From the NCBI RefSeq assembly GCF_019925205.1, contig NC_083564.1, positions 23,660,447 to 23,724,446 on the forward strand: 64,000 nucleotides of DNA, read 5' to 3'. The notes beneath the pieces are model-generated. The model had not been told where the DNA came from and made no database searches. It saw only the letters and a list, made by a program, of their open reading frames with translations. A program made the position numbers and the translations under genes. This document shows positions 40,201 through 46,538 of the stretch, piece after piece. Each line of letters begins with the position of its first letter. The stretch's first letter is position 1. This DNA is from Metopolophium dirhodum (taxonomy: Eukaryota; Arthropoda; Insecta; Hemiptera; Aphididae).

Positions 40201-43200
40201 TTTTTATTACATTTTTCAGTAAATTTAAATACAATAGCATTATCATTGGTTGTTTTTAATTTTATATTAATTTAACAGCTAGTAATAATAGAAGATACAA
40301 TTTACTAATAAAAAAAAATTAGTAAATCGCATTTAATTTTAAATATAACTGACATGATATCCAAGATAAATTTATATTTTAATTTTGAAAAGTAAATTTA
40401 CTCTAATATTACAAACAACAAAACTCCATTAGAAATAATGTGAAACAAATTTAGTATTTTATGCGTGTGTAAATATAGTCAATGTTCGTTGCATGAGAGA
40501 GTTTCTTTGTATAGCCTCCTCTTAACTAAAAATGTAAGTTATAAAATGAGAAACTTAGCTTAATATAATTTATTCTTGCCATGTTATGAATATATTTTTG
40601 TTTAATTTTTGCTCAACATTTAAAATGATCACTTTATTACAATATTAATAGTGTACAATTTTAAAAACAATATTATACATTGTTATACATTAACAAAGTT
40701 GTTCCCTATATTTTACTATACTACTACTGTTCAACTCACGCCGGTATTAGTTGTTTCTCTTATATTTTATACTTTTGTGGAGAGCTTGCCATCAAAATGT
40801 TTTCCAACAGGATGGCGAATATTCAACAATATGCTCTCAATCAGAATCAGAATTCAATTACTCTAGTGTACCAAAAGAAAATGATGAAATTGTTAACTCT
40901 TGGATGCCTCCTAATCGTTTGGATAAATCTCAGTTCAACGCTAATGTGACAAATGTTGATTTGGAATGCAATATCTACTTTCAAATTTTGGACGACGGTA
41001 TGAACAAAAATACTAATTAAAATAGTGTTTATTTTAATTTTGTAATATGATAAATATTAATAATTATTATTATTCCAGAAACTCCTCAATCACTACAGCT
41101 TATTATGGACGAATTGAATTACATATTTTCTAATAGCCAACCTGAACCAATAAATATGGAATGGAGTCGAGGACAGTCGGTTATAGTTAAATACCATCAA
41201 GACCAAAAGTGGTACCGAGGAACAATATTAAAAGTTTGTATCTTACTTTTATTAAGTTTAATGTTTTTTTTTTTTTTTTTAATTATATTTATTATAGCCA
41301 ACTAACTTTGGTTGTTTCAAAAAAAAAAAAAAAACTACAAAATCTAAAAATAATATTTTAAAACTATATTTTCCGTTTAATTATCTCATATCCAAGGCAT
41401 AGTCTTGTGGCCATAGTCATTTACGTCATTACCTAAAATCTAAATTAGCCACATAATTTATATTTTATGCGACTCGACCACCGTCCGCTAGTGATGGCCA
41501 AAACAAGACCAAGACTTTCAAAATCTTGGTCTTGGTCTTGCACAAGACTCTTGCTATTCTCACAAAATATATAAAAAAAACTAAATACTTGTTATAACTG
41601 TGTGTAGGTTTTTTGCTATGATCTTTAAGATGTAACTTAAGTCCAATATATTATATAGTATATTCATAAATCAAACATTAACATAAAACAAATCAAACAA
41701 TTTAATTTTTATAATACTCTTTTAAAACTGCATTTTAAATTATGCTTATATTATTTTACTTGTATTTGTATTTGATGAATCAGTTTACCAGCATAATTAT
41801 CTTTGTAAGTTCCTATTACATTTATAGTAAATATCAATAGATTATTACTAATTACTAATTATTCACCAATAAAATGTTTGTAAAAATTAAATTGTTGTTT
41901 TTTAAATGTTCACTTTAACAAATAATAATATTAAAAAAAAGCTGTATGGTTTGTTCCAAATATTAAACGGCTTAATAATTATATTGATCTTCAATGTCAC
42001 TCATTTTAATGGTACAGTAACAGGTAATAACTAGGTACTATAACAAGGTATACTATTAACAGACAACAAGTTTACGACAGTAATGAAATGCTATAGGTAC
42101 TGTATAAGACACTAGTTTAAGAACACTATGTCCAGTACAGAAAAACCATACAAACTATGAACGAAAATAAAAACGTACTTCCTATTAAAATGATACCTTT
42201 TTTTTTTTTTCCGTTTGAACCGACGGCGTCGCGGGAACTAAAGCAGTTCCCGCGAATTTTTTTAAATGATACCTACCATAGTCCGTAATGACTTTCAGCA
42301 ATTATTAGTATTTTCGATTCAAAGTAGAGGTGTATTATGAACATACATTATTCTATTAGCAAGACAACTTTCGATGTCTTTATCGATTTTGGGAAAGTAA
42401 AATATTTTTTCAGTAATTGCTAATTAGTATGAGACAACAATGTTATTTTGTAATATTAATTCCATTTATTTCTAATCAGTAGGTAATCTTTTTTAACAAT
42501 AATTCGCCATTTCCTCGAATACTGATCAAATTTAATAACAATACAAATAATTTCTTATTATTTTCGTTATAAATTATTAGTTAATGAAATCTAGATACAC
42601 AAATGTGTTTTCGGGGAAAAAAAAAATTTGGAAGACTGCAAGAGTCTTGCAGTGATAGTCTTGTTTTGGTCTTGGTCTTGCAGCTTCCGTATTGGTTTGG
42701 TCTTGTTCTTGCTAGCCTAATCTTGGTCTTGGTCTTGCGAGACCCAAGACCAAGACCAATTTTGATCATCACTACCGTCCACTGTAGCACGCCGGCTTAC
42801 ACATTATTATAATGTGTGGTATATTTTCTATACAATTAACAACGGCGTTGTAAATTATTATTCAAATCTATGTTCCAGATAGATGAAAAAAGAGAGTTTA
42901 CCGTACAGTTTTACGATTACGGAAACATCGAGACGTGTACGCACGAAGAACTCCGGTCGACCTTGCACACGACCGAAGTGCCCCAACTGTGTCACAGGGG
43001 ATTCTTCAGCGCCATTTTACCGGTACGAGGACGATTCTTCTACGTTGGAGCCTCTGTCCAAGCAATCTATGTACTAATTATTATTCGATTGATTTATAGA
43101 TTACGAAAAATGGGAAATGGCCGATACCCTCGCTCGACCATATACACAACATAGTCGTCGAAAAAACGTGCCGGATAACGATCGACGAGAATCAGTCGAC

Positions 43201-45716
43201 CGACGACGTGTATGCGGTAAGTCGTGGTTTTACCGTACATCTTGATATATTTATTATTTTTATTAATCCCATTAATAAGAGAATAGTAGGTAGGTGGTTA
43301 GTAAATTTAATACGAACTATAATAAATGATTATTATTATTATAAATATATAAAAATGTCAACGAGTAAATACTCCACCCTCCAACACTTAAGAATAATAA
43401 ATAATAGTGTGCACTGTTTACTTGTAGATCAAGTCCTTAAGAACAGTTGAAGACAATTTGGACGTGTTTCAATATCTGGTGACGGAAAAAAAAGCGTACT
43501 TCGAGTACGTTTCGTCGTCGATCATTGATCTGGTGGATACAGACGAAATAGACAATGGTGGCGCAGCCGACGACAGTAAATGTGACGCGGCCAACGAAAA
43601 CATTAGCAACGCCGCATACGACAACGGTCACGATGACTGTACGACGTACGTCGATGGCGGATCGATCTACGACAGCGGTGGACAGACCTACGACGACGGT
43701 GGTGGACAGACCTACGACGACGGTGGTGGACAGACCTACGACGACGGTGGTGGACAGACTTATGACGACGGTGTGGCGGTAGACGAAGAGCGGGCGACCA
43801 GCGTTGGTACGCCGGACGCATCGGCGGCGGTGATATTGAACGAGGACGACGGCTATTCAAAGTTCTGTCTGGAACGCAACGAAGTGGTCGAGGGCACCAT
43901 GTGCCGCATCACCGGACCCACTAGCCTCACGTTGGTGATCACGAAAATTGGCGGTGTCGACCTGATCGTTGCCAAGAACAACATGCACAAAGTAATGTCC
44001 GACAAATGCAGCACCTTGCCGCCGCCCAACCACATCGTACCAGGTATGAAACGTAAACGCACGACTATAGGGTAGGTGTGGTGTGGCATTTCTGGAGAGA
44101 AAAATATAAACTGATAAAGTCGTCAAACTTTTGGCTGAGATGCCAAACCATAAAACCCAATTTTTATCAGTCTTTCATACTCTGGTTTGTTTGAATATAA
44201 CTAAAATAATTGATCTCTTGATGTTTGAAAATTATTTTTCGTATTATCACAAATAGAATATTTAAAGCTATAGTAGGTAAGTGTTTAAATATTATTTTAA
44301 ATAGCATAGGTAACAAAAATATAACATTTATATAATTATAATATAATGTACCTACTTTTTTCCCATAATTGGTAAAATGCTTCAGCAACAGAGGGTTTTA
44401 ACCTACTTTTACTTGATATTTAGAAGAAAAAAAGCTATTAATAAACCATATAAATCTGGATATAGTCTTCATTTTTTTCAATAAAAAATCCGTCAAAATG
44501 AGTAATGTCTCTGCCCCACCGACTATACTGACCATGGGTCGTGACAGAATCCTATATGGTGACTCTATATAGATTCTGCGCCACCAGGTGATGGTGACTG
44601 AATTACGATTCCCGGTACTTCTTTTACCATTTTCTGTAAACGAATAATTCAATCTCAAAAATTCGATAGTATCGGATAATTCCGCCGATATTCGTTTTTA
44701 ATCCTCCGATTAAATTTGTATCGAGGATTTATTTTTTTGGATACAATATTATCCTATACATACAACCTTAGTTCGGATTATCCGTATAATTTTTTTCAAG
44801 AGCATTTGACGAGTTTCGATATTACGTAATGTCGTATAGGCATAAAAATTGGAACAAAACATGAGGTAGACAATATATTTACTGCTGCAACACTGCTAAA
44901 AAGCCCGCCGACACGCCACGGCAAAAACGACCACACTTAGGCTGCGCACAATTCGCCCTATGATTAATGACCGCGTATCGAAAAATTATTCCTGCCTATA
45001 AAATGTTCGTGTTATTTTTTTTTTTTTTCCAGGCACTGCTGTGATAGTTTATCACAACGTGCTGTGGAGACGCGGTCTCGTTGAAGACGGCGGAAACTCG
45101 GTGTTTCTGGTCGACTTCGGCATGTCCATCAAGCTGGTAAAAAAAAAGTAAGCCCCCGTAAATATGTGTTTTAATTATTGTGCGAAGTCTGGAATATTAC
45201 GCGACGACGGTCATCCGTTGTCGGACGGACAACATCATTATTATATCGACATTGGTTTTTGTTCGGTTCCGACAGTCTGAGACGGTGCATCGCGGAGTTT
45301 TTCGAATTGCCGATGTTCACGATCGACTGTCGGCTGGAAAACGTCAGACCGAGCGACGACGCCAGTGCCGAAGACGTCGTTGACAAACTGTCCAAAACGT
45401 TGAGGGGCGTCAGTTTAAAAATCGTCGGGATCGTACGTATTACAGTATTATTATTGAAAGACTGTCGTTTTTTTTTTTAAAAAATTCGCAAACGGGCCCG
45501 CCGCCGACGTGCGTAAAATCCGTTGTAACAACAATATTTACAACCGTTTATACGCATATATTATATATCGTGATTAACGAAAGTCGAAAACGTTTGCATT
45601 TACAGAGCGAATCGGACGACGACGACGACGTCGCCGGCGTGGAGTTGTACAACAGCGAAGAAGAAATTGCATACCGGTCGCTGGTTGACGCCAAACTGCT
45701 GATTCCCGCCGAGTGA
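26899..45716 (+). CDS. qin: Five-Tudor-domain protein with N-terminal coiled coil, RNF17/Qin (Kumo)-like; 5' end missing
   Basis: Exons: 26899-27111, 27981-28281, 29291-29833, 31244-31388, 31569-31860, 31918-32034, 32116-32224, 32299-32474, 34426-34716, 35088-35269, 36124-36284, 38329-38547, 38614-38753, 39665-39674, 40811-40997, 41079-41233, 42879-43022, 43100-43216, 43428-44043, 45033-45147, 45276-45432, 45606-45716 (TGA). All junctions are GT-AG and phases agree; the end of exon 9 is the least certain. About 1499 residues are visible. Residues 30-95 form a B-box-C-terminal type coiled coil. Five extended Tudor domains have cores near residues 353, 574, 815, 1055 and 1373, with signatures such as FIDYG, YIDFGN and FYDYGNIE. 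RNF17/Qin proteins work in perinuclear germ granules, where Tudor domains bind symmetric dimethyl-arginines of PIWI proteins to support piRNA amplification and transposon silencing. The usual N-terminal RING and initiator Met are not seen: exon 1 starts at an acceptor in phase 0. Exon 11 carries a one-base frameshift. Orthology to Qin is inferred from five Tudor domains plus the coiled coil; another multi-Tudor (TDRD) protein is possible. Confidence 0.85.
27112..27980 (+). other. Intron 1 of the Tudor gene
   Basis: AT-rich sequence with no recognised repeat or exon. It begins GTAAGA and ends TTTCTAG. Confidence 0.6.
28282..29290 (+). other. Intron 2 of the Tudor gene
   Basis: GTAAGA to TATAG. 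It contains the 208 bp MITE at 28472-28679; the rest is unremarkable AT-rich sequence. Confidence 0.6.
28472..28679. mobile_element. 208 bp MITE with ACAGGGTGTG terminal repeats
   Basis: Both ends read ACAGGGTGTG inward (10 of 10 bases). The flanks TGTATATA (28464-28471) and TGTACATA (28680-28687) match at 7 of 8 positions, as expected for an old 8-base target duplication of hAT type. There is no coding capacity. A G-rich or C-rich segment lies inside the right end (agccccctt). It sits in intron 2 of the Tudor gene. Confidence 0.6.
29291..29833 (+). other. Exon 3: low-complexity linker and start of Tudor domain 1
   Basis: This 543-nt exon is far richer in G and C than exons 4-16. It encodes a Ser/Ala-rich linker with six tandem VDAGASS units, then the leading part of the first extended Tudor domain (ELVVVSHLNSPSDFYVQL, the classic phrase before a Tudor core). 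Phase is 1 at both ends. The linker is expected to be disordered. Confidence 0.85.
29440..29565 (+). repeat. In-frame 21-bp minisatellite, six copies, encoding VDAGASS
   Basis: Six head-to-tail 21-base units starting GTTGACGCCGGAGCCTC run from 29440 to 29565 with almost no divergence; the last unit differs by ending in TTTT. More degenerate relatives precede it (SSADAAASF). Because the unit is a multiple of three the frame is kept, so copy number can vary without breaking the protein. Confidence 0.95.
29834..31243 (+). other. Intron 3 of the Tudor gene (1.4 kb) with transposon remnants
   Basis: It contains the 142 bp hAT-like MITE at 30145-30286. A second remnant at about 30,746-30,872 has G-runs at its left and an end reading CAGTGGCGGATACAAA on the minus strand, typical of hAT-type ends, but no matching duplication was found. 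Confidence 0.55.
30145..30286. mobile_element. 142 bp hAT-like MITE, relative of the one at 1632-1977
   Basis: The left end CATTGGTGCAA and the right end read as CATAGGCGCAA on the minus strand give 9 of 11 matches. Flanks CAGCGGAC (30137-30144) and CAGCGAAC (30287-30294) match at 7 of 8 bases, an 8-base target duplication. The interior carries a run of G. Terminal motif and flank length are shared with 1632-1977, so both probably belong to one family mobilised by the same transposase. Confidence 0.7.
31244..31860 (+). other. Tudor domain 1 core and its C-terminal extension (exons 4-5)
   Basis: Exon 4 encodes the beta-barrel core (WCRGVVLLTF...FRVHFIDYGFMETL), split at phase 2 from exon 5 (RIRSVPVSV...PPLAYNCAIYDLKP), the usual core-to-SN-like transition. 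The aromatic cage candidates are W and the F/Y of HFIDYG. Both exons are AT-rich. Confidence 0.9.
31918..34716 (+). other. Tudor domain 2 (exons 6-9)
   Basis: Exon 6 has the lead phrase FISPTEFYMRI. Exon 8 holds the core, HWHRAKITS...VFYIDFGNSETLPWDELR, the most canonical Tudor in the protein (FGN present). Exon 9 is the SN-like tail. Exon 9 must end in phase 0 to join exon 10; CAA|GTGAAG at 34716 fits, CCA|GTGTTA 12 bases later is the alternative. Read-through reaches a stop at 34780-34782. Confidence 0.88.
32475..34425 (+). other. Intron 8 of the Tudor gene (1.95 kb), probable LINE 3' tail
   Basis: From about 32,600 to 32,960 the sequence resembles the 3' tail of an RTE-like or similar non-LTR retrotransposon, ending in GGACAGACAAACATTCATTT followed by TATATAATATAAGAT. 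Such CAGACA...CATTCATTTTTATATATA tails are familiar in insect LINEs; this is from memory, not a search. The rest is AT-rich without exons. Confidence 0.4.
34717..35087 (+). other. Intron 9 of the Tudor gene
   Basis: Short intron ending CCTACAG. A chance open frame crosses it. No repeat recognised. Confidence 0.5.
35270..36123 (+). other. Intron 10 of the Tudor gene with an inverted repeat
   Basis: It contains imperfect inverted arms at 35645-35699 and 35813-35871, sharing AAATATTAGAGT and AAACTTAAA blocks. This looks like a terminal-inverted-repeat transposon whose outer limits I could not fix; weaker similarity extends outward on both sides. Confidence 0.5.
36157..36173 (+). other. Run of 17 A causing a +1 frameshift in exon 11
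   Basis: After GGTGAT there are 17 consecutive A. Upstream codons (LTEKMNKIYGD) and downstream codons (WKINDLCAIL) are clearly coding but in different frames; 16 A would join them. This may be a sequencing or assembly error in a homopolymer, a polymorphism, or a real lesion. Confidence 0.9.
36416..37301 (-). mobile_element. Merlin DNA transposon, 886 bp, near full length with degraded transposase
   Basis: Terminal inverted repeats of about 25 bases start GGCACCAGTCCAATGT on the left and GGCACTAGTCCAATGT on the right (22 of 25 match overall). Flanks AATGTCAT (36408-36415) and AATGTAAT (37302-37309) match at 7 of 8, the target-duplication size of Merlin elements. The minus strand carries a broken ISXO2/IS1016-like DDE transposase. 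The copy sits antisense in intron 11 of the Tudor gene. Confidence 0.88.
36610..37245 (-). pseudogene. Merlin (ISXO2/IS1016-like DDE) transposase, broken
   Basis: Three minus-strand segments lie in different frames. Positions 37,245-37,160 carry an N-terminal piece (SVDWLNLCRNMA). The segment at 37,159-36,923 includes VQIDKSLFKGKHKYNRGR (first catalytic Asp) and WVFGL. The segment at 37,107-36,790 includes FFIIEKRDKEILLSIV, then HSDEW (second catalytic Asp in the usual SDEW phrase) and GYIHNTVNHHK. After a stop, similarity resumes with FIDPDTNANTQIIE, the final catalytic Glu region. These are the landmarks of the ISXO2-like transposase domain. At least two frameshifts and several stops show it is inactive. 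In life it would cut and join the element's ends in the nucleus. Confidence 0.88.
37814..38106. repeat. 293 bp foldback element with ~93-bp inverted arms
   Basis: Positions 37814-37906 and 38014-38106 are inverted copies of each other with high identity. Shared blocks include AGTACTTCTAGTGGTTCGAT (one mismatch, G for A) and TTTAAAAAATGTAAA, and near the loop CTTTGCATC. The ~107-base AT-rich centre is single copy. Transcribed as part of intron 11 it would fold into a long hairpin. No target duplication was identified. It is probably a MITE; it could in principle feed hairpin small RNAs. Confidence 0.75.
38754..39664 (+). other. Intron 13 of the Tudor gene
   Basis: GTAAGT to TTTTTTCAG. An open frame at 39,059-39,262 has no recognisable domain. 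No repeat with clear ends was found. Confidence 0.5.
39665..39674 (+). CDS. Exon 14: predicted 10-nt microexon of the Tudor gene (or alternative last exon)
   Basis: A good acceptor (TTTTTTCAG) is followed by AGTTAAAATG and a strong donor GTAAGT. Ten bases convert the phase-2 end of exon 13 into phase 0, exactly what exon 15 needs; skipping it would break the frame. If instead the donor is ignored, the frame runs 15 codons further to a TAA at 39,717-39,719, giving a short C-terminus ending PVKKTK after only three Tudor domains. Confidence 0.7.
39675..40810 (+). other. Intron 14 of the Tudor gene
   Basis: AT-rich sequence ending TTTTCCAACAG. No repeat or exon recognised. It contains AATAAA motifs (for example near 39,741) that could serve the short isoform. 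Confidence 0.45.
41489..42774. mobile_element. 1286 bp non-autonomous hAT-type transposon
   Basis: The left end is TAGTGATGGCCAAAA and the right end reads TAGTGATGATCAAAA on the minus strand (13 of 15). Flanks CCGTCCGC (41481-41488) and CCGTCCAC (42775-42782) match at 7 of 8 bases. TAGTGATG ends with an 8-base duplication are classic hAT. Just inside both ends are clusters of TTGGTCTTGGTCTTG and its complement, likely transposase-binding repeats. No transposase frame is present. Confidence 0.85.
42199..42263 (-). mobile_element. 65 bp truncated retro-insertion nested in the hAT element, with 11-bp duplication
   Basis: Identical 11-base repeats AAATGATACCT lie at 42188-42198 and 42264-42274. 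On the minus strand the insert ends in an A-run after GTCGGTTCAAACGG, which resembles a tRNA-type B box. It contains a perfect 10-bp stem (TCGCGGGAAC at 42229-42238, complement at 42246-42255). The poly-A end plus a longer duplication mean target-primed retrotransposition, as of a short SINE or 5'-truncated LINE tail. Confidence 0.75.
43428..44043 (+). other. Exon 19: tail of Tudor 4, acidic repeat linker, lead-in of Tudor 5
   Basis: The largest exon (616 nt), GC-rich. After VFQYLVTEKKAYFEYV comes an acidic, Gly/Tyr/Asp-rich linker with four QTYDDG repeats, then the phrase GTMCRITGPTSLTLVI that leads into the fifth Tudor core. The phase-1 end joins exon 20. Confidence 0.88.
43681..43776 (+). 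repeat. In-frame 24-bp tandem repeat, four copies, encoding GGGQTYDD
   Basis: Units starting GACAGACCTACGACGACGGT begin at 43681, 43705, 43729 and 43753; the last has two or three substitutions. The unit is a multiple of three, so length change is tolerated. It lies in the disordered linker between Tudor 4 and Tudor 5. Confidence 0.95.
44044..45032 (+). other. Intron 19 of the Tudor gene
   Basis: GTATGA to TTTTTTCCAG. A short imperfect inverted repeat (CAGAATCCTATAT at 44545-44557, complement at 44567-44578) sits in a GC-richer patch that may be a transposon remnant. No exon. Confidence 0.5.
45033..45716 (+). other. Tudor domain 5 and C-terminus (exons 20-22)
   Basis: Exon 20 holds the core (VIVYHNVLWRRGLV...VFLVDFGMSIKL). 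It must be extended to AA|GTAAGC at 45147 (phase 2) to join exon 21, giving KLVKKNLRRCIAEFF. Exon 21 is the tail and exon 22 an acidic C-terminus (SESDDDDD) ending LLIPAE. The core has DFGM, not DFGN. Confidence 0.88.
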
Positions 45717-46345
45717 TGCGTTTTATATCGTTTTTATCGATCGTAACGCGTCATCATCCGGTGCGCGTTTGTACACACGCATTGTCAATTAGATTTTAAG
45801 TTAGCGGTTAATAGACGATTTAATTTATTTGATTTATCGGAGTTAAATATAACCCGCAGGGTGAATGTGCTATATAGTCAAAATGTATAATTATTACACT
45901 CTCGGTCGGTCTTGCGATGTTTATAACGTGATGGGGGGGACCATGTAAGATGATCGGTCGAAAGCCTCGCGCGTCATTTTAAATATTTTTTGACGTGCAA
46001 ACAAAAGTTAACTATTACTACCTATATATTATGTGTATATTTTGTTGCTATTTAACTTTTTTACTTTCGCCATTGACGATTACATGTTATATTATGTATT
46101 TTTAAAAACCTTACTGTAATAATTATTCGCTGTGTGCGATTCGTTCGAAGGACATTTCGTTAAATTATATTTTACTTTTGTTCTATTGTATTTTTTTTTT
46201 TTATTTTTTTATTATCAAGTTGACTAATCGAAAATTCTATTATTTTTAAGGTCTATCGCGGCTCATTTCTCGCTTTACTGAAAACGAATAAAAACGTTTT
46301 AATATTTTTTAATAAAATAAAGCTTTCTCATAGATACTTGTTTGT
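45717..46345 (+). other. 3' UTR region of the Tudor gene
   Basis: About 600 bases after the TGA without introns or open frames. AT-rich, ending at the poly(A) signals at 46287-46321. Confidence 0.6.
46287..46321 (+). terminator. Poly(A) signals of the Tudor gene
   Basis: AATAAA occurs at 46287-46292, 46311-46316 and 46316-46321. The cluster lies about 570-600 bases after the stop codon and just before the oppositely oriented signal of the Tgi-like gene. Confidence 0.65.
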
Positions 46346-46349
46346 TTTT

Positions 46350-46355
46350 TTTATT
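46350..46355 (-). terminator. Poly(A) signal of the Tgi-like gene
   Basis: AATAAA on the minus strand, 184 bases downstream of the TGA at 46539-46541. The cleavage site should fall near 46,325-46,340, which overlaps the expected 3' end of the Tudor transcript. Confidence 0.6.
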
Positions 46356-46538
46356 TACAAAGTTTAAAGTGTACAAAGAATAATCATATACATAAAATAA
46401 TAGTCTACGCAGTTTAGCCCACCGTCCCGAAGCCGGGCTCACATCCGGCCGTTCCTGCTGCACTTACAATATAAATATAACACAAATCCCCTAAAATTAT
46501 CTCATTTTTTGTTCCGTTTTTCCGGTCGGTTTTCTCCC

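Larger units (their letters stand above)
41234..42878 (+). other. Intron 16 of the Tudor gene (1.6 kb), mostly a hAT-type element
   Basis: GTTTGT (a weak donor) to TTCCAG. About 78% of it is the transposon at 41489-42774; the remaining 360 bases would make an intron of ordinary size. Confidence 0.7.
40811..43427 (+). other. Tudor domain 4 (exons 15-18) with intervening introns
   Basis: Exon 15 is a linker plus NVTNVDLECNIYFQIL. Exon 16 holds GQSVIVKYHQDQKWYRGTIL, and exon 17 completes the core (FTVQFYDYGNIETC) and starts the tail. Exon 18 continues the tail (GKWPIPSLDHIHNIVVEKTC). The 77-base intron 17 (43023-43099) is the shortest in the gene. Codon composition switches from AT-rich (exons 15-16) to GC-rich (exons 17-18). 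Confidence 0.88.

Noticed and set aside
42199..42263. A tRNA gene, because of GGTTCAAA and a stem
   Set aside because: No A box, acceptor stem or anticodon arm of proper spacing; poly-A tail and target duplication fit a retro-insert.
43555..43860. Alternative frames over the exon 19 repeat
   Set aside because: Same reason; low-complexity translations of the 24-bp repeat.
44545..44578. Short hairpin CAGAATCCTATAT as a transposon end
   Set aside because: Only a 12-13 bp imperfect stem, no duplication or partner; noted in the intron entry only.
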